A DNA stretch of 64,000 nucleotides, taken from contig NC_065573.1 of the NCBI RefSeq assembly GCF_937616625.2, forward strand, positions 10,431,001 through 10,495,000. Reading direction: 5' to 3'. Both the position numbers and the translations under genes were made by a program. How positions within the stretch are numbered: position 1 is the first letter of the stretch; each line of letters begins with the position of its first letter. This document shows positions 25,492 to 35,090 of this stretch, piece by piece. The DNA is from Mercurialis annua. Its lineage: Eukaryota > Streptophyta > Magnoliopsida > Malpighiales > Euphorbiaceae. A model generated the notes under the pieces. The model was given only the letters and a program-made list of their open reading frames with translations, was not told where the DNA came from and ran no database searches.

Positions 25492-26147
25492 CAATTCCAA
25501 GAAATTGTTGAACCTATTTTTGAGAGAGACCTTGATCTGGAAACTTGAGCAATTCAGCAGCAAAATGTTATCCAAGTTGATAAGCACCATCTTTGAAATT
25601 CATGCCGAGATACTCCATTTCTGGTTTTCCAATATACATCTTAGTAGGAGACAACATAACTCCAAATTGCTTAGTGATGTCAAAAAAATGTTGGAGTAAT
25701 TTGTCATGAATGGATGTATCAGAAGAAAACAATAGAATATCATCAATATAAATGAGTGCTGATGGGAGAAGAGGCTCATAAATTTTGACCATGGCTTTTT
25801 GGAAATTGGAAGGAGCAACCTTAAGACCAAATGGCATGACTGTCCATTGATAATGATGGTTTGGTATACAGAAGGCTGTTTTATATCTTTACGATCAAAC
25901 TTAGAGAAAATTCTTGCTCCTGAAAGATAGGTAAAAAGAGAGGAAATCTTTTAAAGAGGAAACTTATCATCTCTAAGAAAGTGGTTTAGAGGTTGATAGT
26001 CTATGACAAGTCTTTTTTTTCATCTCATTTGTTCTGACCTTTATTGACATAAAAAGCTTGACATGCCCATTCATACTTAGTGGATTCTATTAGGTTTTGT
26101 GAAAGTAGTTGGGCACATTCATCAATGGCTAATGTAAGATCCGAAGG
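25492..26147 (-). pseudogene. Pararetrovirus reverse transcriptase (5' part), degenerate
   Basis: Minus-strand translation shows recognisable RT pieces in shifting frames: near 26060-26140 a segment with ECAQLLSQNLIESTKYEWAC; then a stretch broken by several stops and frameshifts; then an open piece (25568-25837) with MPFGLKVAPSNFQKAM and the catalytic LIYIDDILLFS (YIDD codons at 25739-25750). The following thumb region (FAAELLKFPDQGLS, QQFLGIVN type) continues to about 25492, where the MITE interrupts it. RT would copy pregenomic RNA into DNA in a live pararetrovirus; this copy cannot be translated as one protein. Confidence 0.8.
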
Positions 26148-26600
26148 TCACATTCCTGGATGGGTGGCTTTAGTATGATTAATATCTTCATTTTGTTTGA
26201 AAGGTAATGAAATGAAGAAATCAGGATTTTTCCAAAGAGGGTTGGGACATTTAGAGAGAAACTCTGTGTGGGAATTGGCGGAACATAGACCTTTTAGAGT
26301 TTCTTGAATATCAGAAAAGAATGGAACAACAGAGGGCTGAATTGTGAAAAAAGATGATACCTCTGTATAAGGTTTAAAATACTTCTGGTATTTGATTATA
26401 TTCGATAAAAGTTGCAGTCCACTGATACCCCAGAAAATGTCAAATCCAAGGACTATGTCTTTGTTTGGAAGAGAAGAACCAAGAACTTGAGTCCATATGT
26501 CACCAGGAAAGAACTGGATTTTGATTGGATTCTTCGTTTTCCAGTCTATATAGAAACTCTTTCCATCCGCTGCCCTGAAGTATTCTTTATGGATACCCAA
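26148..26600 (-). pseudogene. Pararetrovirus protease C-terminal part and linker to RT
   Basis: This reading frame of about 150 codons continues the protease after the frameshift. It contains the hydrophobic segment typical of the C-terminal half of retropepsins (KDIVLGFDIFWG) and a proline- and phenylalanine-rich linker leading toward the reverse transcriptase (LPFKQNEDINHTKATHPGM). It overlaps the preceding frame by about 55 bases. Assignment rests on position and on the LGFDIF-type motif; it is clearly part of the same dead polyprotein. Confidence 0.7.
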
Positions 26601-27454
26601 TATTGCGGTGGGAGCACATCAGGATTGATGATCGTCTTACGAGCACCAGTATCCATGAAAGCTATGGCCTTGATAGGTCGTGCAAACTTTTTTGGATATA
26701 TCTGTACGACAACATGTGGAACAGGTTGAGAAGAAGTAGCATAAACATTATCAGCTGGATGCTGGATGGAGAATTGAAGATCATCATCTGAAGGATCGTC
26801 GTCGCATCTGCTAATAGCGAATAAACTATGTGGACCAGGCTCATCTTCTTTAGAAAATAAGGATTCAATATCAACATCATCGAGATCAACTGAAGTCATT
26901 TGCTGGATTTGCTGAATAAGTTTCGAAGATTTTTTTTCTTTGGTAGGACAACTTTTTGCAAAGTGACCTTCTTTTCCACACAGGAAGCACTTATTTGATT
27001 TATTCCTTCCTCGGAACTTCTTCTTCTTAAAATAGCGCCATCTTTTGGAAGATCGTTTATGGAACCTTTTCTGTCCTTTCATCTTGAAGGAATGGCTCTT
27101 CTTCTTTGACAGACAAGTGCATGATGTAGAGGAAGAATCACATTTGACCATTAGACCCGGTCTGTTGCATGAGAACTTCATCAATGGATTCTTCTGTCTT
27201 GAAAAATACATATTCAAGACCTTTTTCTGTTCACAGAGTTGAGATAAAGCTCTGAGCATAATTTGATAGAGTTCTCCAAGACTAAGATCATTTATCTTCT
27301 TATCTGTCTTGTGGATCAGAGTGAACATCTTTGTAGACAGCAATTCTGGCAAAGAGGCTAAAAAGGCTTGCTTTAAATCAGGATTATTGTTGCCAGAAAG
27401 ACGATAAAATCTCTTAGAGATTCTCTGAAAGTGAATTTCAAGATCTAATTATTG
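26546..27454 (-). pseudogene. Pararetrovirus coat-protein C-terminus, zinc knuckle and protease start
   Basis: A minus-strand frame open from before 27352 to 26546 (about 268 residues from its first possible start, with related sequence continuing to the satellite junction). It begins with a coat-protein-like helical segment (KQAFLASLPELLS, then ALSQLCEQ), followed by a very basic tract and a zinc knuckle CFLCGKEGHFAKSC (CX2CX4HX4C, about 26948-26989), as in the RNA-binding end of caulimovirid coat proteins. An acidic linker (DLDDVDIESLF) follows, then the aspartic protease active site FMDTGA with the DTG at 26645-26653. The start is lost because the fragment is truncated at the satellite junction. 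A one-base frameshift near 26590-26600 moves the rest of the protease to another frame. Confidence 0.8.
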
Positions 27455-28199
27455 TTAGCTAATCGAAAAACCTCGCTAAAGAGATTTGAGACGCGACATA
27501 CAAATCTATTGTCACTTTTCACGCGCACTTTGCGTAATATAATCTAACCATGCTTAGGTAATCGAAACGACGCATTAAAGAAACTTGAGACGCGACATAC
27601 TAAACTAGCGTCACTTTTCACGCACACTTTGCGTAATATAATATAACCATGCTTAGGTAATTGGAACGACGCGTTAGAGAGACTTGTGACGCGACATACT
27701 AATCTATCGTCACTTTTTACGTACACTTTGCGTAATATAACCTAACCATGCTTAGGTAATCGGAACAACGCGTTAAAGTCACTTGAGATGTGCCATACTA
27801 TTTTAGCGTCACTTTGTACTCACACTTTAAGTAATATAACCTAATTATGCTTAGGTAATCGGAACGACGCCTTAAAAAGACTTGAGACGCGACATACTAA
27901 TCTAGCGTCACTATTCATGCACTCTTTGCGTAATATAACCTAACTATGCTTAGGAAATAGGAACAACGCGTTAAAGAGACTTGAGAAGTGACATACTAAT
28001 CTATTTTCAATTTTCACGCTCAATTTGCGTTATATAACCTAACCATGCTTAGGTAATCGGAACGACGCATTAAAGAGACTTGTGACGCGACATAAGCATG
28101 GTAATCGAATCGACGCGTTAAAGAGACTTGAGACGCGACATACTAATCAAGCGTCACTTTTCACGCACACCTTGTGTAATATAATCTAACCATGCTTAG

Positions 28200-29440
28200 G
28201 TAATGGAAACTACGCATTAAATAGACTTGAGACGCGACATACTAATCTATTGTCATTTTTCACGCACAATTTGCGTAATATAACCTAACCATGCTTAGGT
28301 AATCGAAGCGACGCGTTAGAAAGACTTGTGACTCGACATAAGCATGGTAATCAAAACGACGCGTTAAAGATACTCGAGACGGACCATACTAATCTAGCGT
28401 CACTTTTTACGCACACTTTGTGTAATATAACCTAACCACGCTTAGGTAATCCGAACGACGCGTTAAAGTGACTTTAGACGCGAGATACTAATCTAGTGTC
28501 ACTTTTCACGTACACTTTGCATAATATAACCTAACCATGCTTAGATAATAGGGACGATGCTTTAGACGCGACATACTAATCTAGCGTTACTTTTCACGCA
28601 TGCTTTGCGTAATATAACCTAACCATGCTTAGGTAATCGGAACAACACGATAAAGAGAATTGAGACGCGACATACTAATCTAGCGTCACTTTTCACGCGT
28701 GTCCGTAATATAACCTATCCACGCTTAGGTAATAAGAACGACGCGTTAGAGAGCCTTGAGACGCGACATACTAATCTAGCGTCACTTTTCACGTACACTC
28801 TGCGTAATATAACCTAACCATGCTTAGGTAATAGGAACGACGCGTTAAATAGACTAGGGACGCGACATACTAATATATTGTCATTTTTCACGAACACTTT
28901 GCATAATATAACCTAACCTTGCTTAGGTAATCGGAACGACGCGTTAGAAAGACTTGTGACTCGACATAAGCTTGATAATCGAAACGATGCGTTAAAGAGA
29001 CTCGAGACGGGCCATACTAATCTAGCGTCACTTTTTACGCACACTTTGTGTAATATAACCTAACCACGCTTAGGTAATCGGAACGACGCGTTAAAGTGAC
29101 ATTAGACGCGACATACTAATCTAGTGTCACTTTTCACGTACACTTTGCATAATATAACCTAACCATGCTTAGATAATCGGAACAACGCTTTAAAAAGACT
29201 TGAGACGCGACATATTAATCTAGCGTTACTTTTTACGCACACTTTATGTAATATAACCTAACCATGCTTAGGTAATCGGAACAACGCGATTAAGAGAATT
29301 CAGACGCGACATACTAATCTAGCGTCACTTTTCACACACATTTGCGTAATACAACCTAACCATGCTTAGGTAATAAGAACAACGCGTTAGATAGACTTAA
29401 GACGCGACATACTAATCTATTGTCATTTTTCACGTACACT
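28200..29440 (+). repeat. Two-copy 628-bp higher-order duplication in satellite
   Basis: Diagnostic variants recur exactly 628 bp apart: AAGACTTGTGACTCGACATA at 28321 and 28949, CTAACCACGCTTAGG ending near 28440 and 29068, and the series CACGTACACTTTGCATAATA then ATGCTTAGATAAT. A more diverged third relative starts near 31506. Boundaries are approximate because similarity fades into general satellite similarity. Confidence 0.75.
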
Positions 29441-32400
29441 GTGCGTAATATAACCTAACCATGCTTAAGAAATTGAAACTACGCGTTAAATAGATTTAAG
29501 ACGCGATATACTAATCTATTGTCATTTTTCACGCACACTTTGCCTCATATAACCTAACCATGCTTAGGTAATCGGAACGACGCGGTAGAGAGACTTGTGA
29601 CGCGACATAAGCATGGTAATCGAAACGATGCGTTCAAGAGACTTGAGACGCGCAATATTAATCTAGCGTCACTTTTTACGCATGCTTTGTGTAATATAAC
29701 ATAACCATGCTTAGGAAATTGAAACGACGCATATGGAGACTTGAGACGCGACATACTAGTCTAGTGTCGCTTTTCACGCATGCTTTGCGTAGTATAACCT
29801 AACCATGCTTAGGAAATCGGAACGACGTGTTAGAGAGACTTGAGACGCGACGTACTAATCAAACGTCACTTTTCACGCACACTTTGCTTAATATAACCTA
29901 ACCATGCTTAGGTAATCGAAACGACGTGTTAAAGAGACTTGTGACGCGAGATAAGTATGGTAAGCAAAACGACGCGTTGAAGATTGAGATGAAACATACT
30001 AATCTAGCGTCAGTTTTTACGCACACTTTGCGTAATAGAACCTAACCATGCTTAGGTAATCAGAACGACGCGTTAAAGTGATTTAGACTTGACATACTAA
30101 TCTAGCGTCACGTTTCACGCACACTATGCGTAATAAAACCTAACCATGCTTAGGTAATAGGAACGACGCGTTAAAGAGACTTGAGACGCGACATACGAAT
30201 CTAGCGTCACTTTTCACGCAAACTTTGCATAATATAACCTTACCATCATGCTTAGGTAATCAAAACGACCCATTAAAGAGCCTTGAGACGTGACATACTA
30301 ATCTAGTGTTACTTTTCTCGCACACTTTGTGTAATATAACCTAACCATTTAGTGATAATCGGAACGACGCGTTAAAGAAACTTGGGACACGACATACTAA
30401 TCTTGCGTCACTTTTCACGCACTCTTTGAGTAATATAACCTAAGCATAAGCGTAATCGGAACGACGCGTTAAATAGACTTGAGACGAGACATACTAATTT
30501 ATTGTCATTTTTCACGCACACTTTGCGTAACCCAACCATGCTAAGGTAATCGGAACGACGCGTTATATAGACTTGCGACACGACATACTAATCTAGCGTC
30601 ACTTTTCACGCACACTTTGCGTAATATAACCTAACCATGCTTAGTTAATCGAAACGACGCTTTAAAGAGACTTGAGACGAAACATATTAATCTAGCGTCA
30701 GTTTTTACGCACAATTTGCGTAATATAACATAACCATGCTTAGGTAATCGGAATGACACATTAAAGAGACTTCTGGACATACTAATCGAGCGTCACTTTT
30801 CACGCATATTATGCGTAGTATTACCTAACCATGCTTAGATAATCGTAATGGCGCGTTAAAGAGACTTGAGACACGACATACTAATCTATTGATCCTTTTC
30901 ACGCACACTTTGCGTACAATAACCTAACCATGCATAGGTAATCGGAACGACGCATTAAAAGAGCCTTAAGATGCGACATACTAATCTATTTTTACTTTTC
31001 ACGCACACTTTGCGTAATATAACCTAACCATGTTTAGGTAATCAGAACGACGAGTTAAAGAGACTTGAGACGCGACATACTAATCTATTGATCCTTTGCA
31101 CGCACACTTTTGCGTACTATAATCTAACCATGTTTAGGTAATTGGAACGACGTGTTAGAGATACTTTTGATGCGACGTAAGCATGGTAATCGAAACGACG
31201 CATTATAGAGACTTGAGACGCGACATACTAATCTAGCGTCACTTTTCATGCAAACTTAGCGTAATATAACCTAACCATGCTTTGGTAATCAGAACGACGC
31301 ATTAAAGCGCATTGAGACGCGACATACTAATCTAGCGTCACTTTTCACGCACACCTTGCGTAATATAACCTAACTATGCTTAGGTAATAGGAACGACGCG
31401 TGAGATAGACGTGAGACGCGACATACTAATTCTATTGTCATTTTTCACGCACGCTTTGCGTAATATAACCTAACCATGCTTAGGTAATCGGAACGGCTCG
31501 ATAGAAAGACTTGTGACTTGACATAAGTATGGTAATCGAAACGACGCGTTAAAGAGACTCGAGCCGAGCCATACTAATCTAGCACCAGTTATTACGCACA
31601 CGTTGTGTAATATAACCTAACCATGCTTAGGTAATCGGATCGACGCATTAAAGAGACTTTAGACGCAACATACTATTCTAGATTAACTTTTCATGCACAC
31701 TTTGCGTATTATAACCTAACCATGCTTAGGTAATCGGAACAACGCGTAAAAGAGACTTGAGACGCGACATACTAATAGCGTCACCTTTCACGCACGCTTT
31801 GCATAATATAGCCTAACTTAGGTAATCGGAACAACGCGATAAAGAGAATTGAGACGCGACATACTAATCTATTGTCACTTTTCACGCACACTTTGCGTAA
31901 TATAACCTAACCATGCTTAAGTAATCGGAACGATGCGTTAAAGAGACTTGAGACGTGACATACTAATCTATTGTTACTTTTCACGCACACTTTGCATACT
32001 ATGACCTAACCATGCTTAGGTAGTCGGAACGACGCGTTAGAGAGGCTTGTGATGCGACATATGCATGGTAATCGAAACGACTCGTAAAAGAGACTTGAGA
32101 CGCGATATACTAATCTACCGTCGCTTTTCATGCCAACTTTGCATAATATAACCTCATCATGCTTAAGGTAATCGGAACGACGCATTAAAGAGCCATGAGA
32201 CGCAACATACTAATCTAGCGTCACTACCTAACGGAACGACGCGTTAAAGAGACTTGAGACAGGACATACCAATCTAGCGTTACTTTTCTCGCACACTTTA
32301 CGTAAATCAAACAATTCTTGGGTAATCGGAACGACAAGTTAAGAGACTTGAGACGCGACATACTAATCTAGTGTCATTTTTCACGCACTTTTGGCGTAAT

Positions 32401-33410
32401 ATAACATAACCATGCATAGGTAATCGGAACGACGCGTTTAAAGAGTCTTGAGACGCGACATACTAATCTAGCGTCACTTTTCACGGACACTTTGCTTAAT
32501 ATAACCTAACCATGCTTAGAAAATCGGAATGACGCGTTCGATAGACTTAAGACACGACATACTAATCAATTGTCATTTTTCACACATACTTTGCATAATA
32601 ATATAACCTAACCATACTGAAGTAATTGGAACAAGGCGTTAAATAGACTTGAGACGCGACATACTAATCTATTGTCATTTTTCACGCACACTTTGCGTAA
32701 TATAACCTAACCAGGCTTAGGTAATCGGAACGACACGTTAGAGAGACTTGTCACGTGACATAAGCATGGTAATCGAAACGACGCGTTAAAGAGACTTGAG
32801 ATGCACCATATTATTCTAGCGTCACTTTGTACGCACACTTTGCGTAATATATCATACCCATGCTTAGGAAATCGGAACGACGCTTTAGAGAGACTTGACA
32901 TGCGACATACTAATCTAGCGTCACATTTCACGCACACTTTGCATAAAATAACCAAACCATGCTTAGGAAATAATAACGACGCATTAGAGAGACTTGAGAT
33001 GCGACATACTAATATAACGTCACTTTTCACGCACACTTTGCATAATGTAACCAAACCATGATTAGGTAATCGGAACGATGCGTTTAAGAGACTTGTGACG
33101 CGAGATAAGCATGGTAATCGAAACGACGCGTTAAAGAACTTGAGAGAAAACATACTAATCTAGCTACAGTTTATACGCACACTTTGTGTAATATAGCCTA
33201 ACCATGCTGAGGTAATCGGAACGACGCGTTAAAGAGACTTGAGACTCTGGACATACTAATCTAGCGTCACTTTTCACGCACACTTTGCGTAATATACCCT
33301 AACCATGCTTAGGTAATAGAACGATGCGTTAAAGAGACTGGAGACGCGACATACTAATGTATTGATACTTTTCACGCACAGTTTGCGTACTATAACTTAA
33401 CCATGCTTAG

Positions 33411-33415
33411 GTAAT
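33411..33415. repeat. Target site duplication of the Athila-like element (left)
   Basis: GTAAT immediately before TGATAGG; matched by GTAAT at 46126-46130. The target is the GTAATCGG start of a satellite monomer. Confidence 0.95.
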
Positions 33416-33641
33416 TGATAGGAGTAAAATACTCCTATATTTAGAGTGCTATTCCGTATGCTTTTGTATGTTTTCACCTCGCTTTTCTATGAAAATGTAT
33501 ACCTTATAGCGTGTGTGTATGTTTCAGAGAATCAAGAGCATTGCGGAGTGTTTTGAGGCCAAAAGAGTGAACAATCGTCAAAAGCGAAAGTCGAGTGTGA
33601 AAGACGGAATCGAGCGAAAAGTTCCTCCCCTTCCCAGAGGG

Positions 33642-33762
33642 TGTCTCGACCACTTTTAGAAGCATCTCGATTCGAGACACCAAGGAAGCCAAGGTAGTAG
33701 CTTTTCTCATGTTTGTCTCGAATCGAGACAACTCCTTAAGTTGCAAGTCTCGATTCGAGACA
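33642..33762 (+). repeat. Four-palindrome module, 5' LTR copy (first palindrome deleted in part)
   Basis: Palindromes at about 33663, 33714 and 33746 keep the 51- and 32-bp spacing. The first, expected 32 bp before 33663, is collapsed to TGTCTCGACC by an 11-bp deletion relative to the 3' LTR. Confidence 0.88.
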
Positions 33763-33869
33763 AGAGAAAAAGAAGGACTTCAGATTTTTGCTCAACACTT
33801 GCACATGGTTTCCTCATTTGGCCAAGCACCCTTTTATGAATTGTCTCCTATTTCCTCCTTTGTAAATAC

Positions 33870-33877
33870 TATATAAA
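33870..33877 (+). promoter_or_regulatory. TATA box of the 5' LTR
   Basis: TATATAAA in ACTATATAAACAC, about 455 bp from the LTR start and about 107 bp downstream of the palindrome module. The same box is at 45081-45088 in the 3' LTR. It would set the U3/R border about 30 bp downstream. Confidence 0.65.
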
Positions 33878-34921
33878 CACTTTTATCTCTTTTTAGGTTA
33901 AGTGTGATGTGATAGAGAATCATAGTCACCCTTCATTACTGTAGCAACAACTTTTCTCTCAAATTATTAGTATTGTTCTTATTGTTCTTACTATTTTTAG
34001 TAATAGATTATCATAGTTCTTTGTGTTCTTAAGGTTTAATTCCAGATTTTGCTACTTTGGGAAAGATCCTTTAATACAAGTTTTAGTTTATTTATTGAAG
34101 CTTCATTATCTAGTTCATGCTTTTAAGGTTCATTTATTATTCCAAGGTACTTAATCTTTACTCTATGCTTAATCTTTGTTATTGTTTAATTAGTTGTGTT
34201 ATGATGATGGTTAGTTGCTAGACCCTTTGTTTAGGGGTTGTTATGATTGTCATGTTGCTTTGATAGGTGATTAAGGTTAGGGTTGTGGATTGAGTTGGTA
34301 GTTGTGCTCCTTGGACCTAGTGCTTAGATTAAAGTGATCTCTTAATCTATGATTTATGATTTAATTATGAGGGCGAGAGCTAACTAATTAGATTATACCT
34401 AAGGGAGTACAAGGTTTAATCCTAGATGCACAAGCGTGATTTAGGATTATCTCGGTTGTGAAGTTTGCTTGATTAGTTGACTTGATTAGTTCTATCGAAT
34501 TCTATGAGCACGAGAGTGGATTAGATTTCAGTTTTGTTAATCAAGATTCGACTCGTTCACTTCCGGCTCGAGAGAGCGGAATTAGTTCCGTAGAATAGCT
34601 TGACCCGGCCTAGAATCCAATTATCTTGACCCGAACCACTTAGTTATTACTTTGGCATGACTAGCAACCTCTAAGCTTTTACTCTTATTAATTTAAATCT
34701 TGTGTTAATTAGTTGATTGTGTAGTCAATTGTTTTAATCAAGTAGCGTGTTTAATTAATAGTTTGTTTGTGTGTTCCTTTTAATCGAAACCATAACCAAT
34801 CTTTCTATTGCTTTCCGAATTGAATTTCACAATCAATTTCCTTCACTTTAAACCTCTAGTCCTTGTGGGTTCGACCTCGACTTGTCGAGTACTACGAGTT
34901 GGCTTTTTGCTAACAAGTTTT

Positions 34922-34939
34922 TGGCGCCGTTGCCGGGGA
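34922..34939 (+). other. Primer-binding site, tRNA-Asp
   Basis: TGGCGCCGTTGCCGGGGA, 6 bp after the LTR end, is complementary to the 3' end of plant tRNA-Asp (which ends CCCCGGCAACGGCGCCA). This primer is the usual one in the Athila/Tat group. It is the start of minus-strand DNA synthesis. Confidence 0.93.
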
Positions 34940-35090
34940 CTAGGTTGCGTTTAATTGATTGAAAGTATTTTGAAATTCGGTCGAGTTAGCGTTATTTTCT
35001 GTTTTTACTTTTTGTTGTTCCTCTAGCGTGTTTTTGTGATTTACGCTCGGTTCTCTTGCTTTTGTTGGTTTAGGAAATTGCCTTTTGTGT
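34940..35090 (+). other. Leader between primer-binding site and gag
   Basis: About 150 bp, T-rich, without reading frames or clear structure. It would hold packaging signals in a live element; none can be identified by eye. Confidence 0.5.

Larger units (their letters stand above)
21798..27454 (-). mobile_element. Endogenous pararetrovirus fragment (Caulimoviridae-like), degenerate, with nested insertions
   Basis: A single-copy stretch inside the satellite. Read on the minus strand it gives, in order, a coat-protein C-terminal region, CCHC zinc knuckle, aspartic protease, reverse transcriptase, RNase H and a C-terminal extension, which is the gene order of plant pararetroviruses. There is no integrase and there are no LTRs of its own, as expected for Caulimoviridae. 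After removing the nested MITE and solo LTR about 3.5 kb remains, so the movement-protein and N-terminal coat regions are absent. Many stops and frameshifts show it is long dead. The style of the RT (MPFGLKVAPS, YIDD) suggests a florendovirus- or petuvirus-like lineage, but I hold that assignment loosely. The flanking satellite breaks at monomer position about 74 on the left and resumes near position 97, so about 20 bp of target is missing, consistent with end-joining integration. Confidence 0.85.
27455..33415 (+). repeat. 99-bp satellite array, block B (plus orientation)
   Basis: Same satellite and orientation as block A, resuming at TTAGCTAATCG right after the pararetrovirus and ending with GTAAT, the target of the Athila-like element. 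It includes 48-bp short monomers (for example those around 28080 and 28320). No gene is visible. Long open frames on both strands around 32.7-33.15 kb are 33-residue periodic satellite artefacts. Confidence 0.96.
33416..34915 (+). repeat. 5' LTR of the Athila-like element
   Basis: 1500 bp, TG...CA ends (TGATAGGAG ... GCTAACA). It starts with a 19-bp dyad, TAGGAGTAAAATACTCCTA (33419-33437). U3 holds a palindrome module (about 33642-33762) whose first palindrome is broken by an 11-bp deletion relative to the 3' LTR. TATATAAA lies at 33870-33877. The rest is AT-rich with no credible reading frame. Near the end is a small hairpin CTCGACTTGTCGAG (34876-34889). Confidence 0.96.

Noticed and set aside
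21798..27454. Ty3/gypsy retrotransposon in place of a pararetrovirus
   Set aside because: No LTRs, no primer-binding site and no integrase after RNase H; coat-type region and zinc knuckle precede the protease as in Caulimoviridae.
32707..33153. Open frame of 148 codons on the minus strand, and similar frames of 60-130 codons at many places in the satellite
   Set aside because: They are 33-residue periodic translations of the 99-bp satellite. They occur in several frames on both strands and end wherever a monomer has an indel; no start context or protein family is visible.
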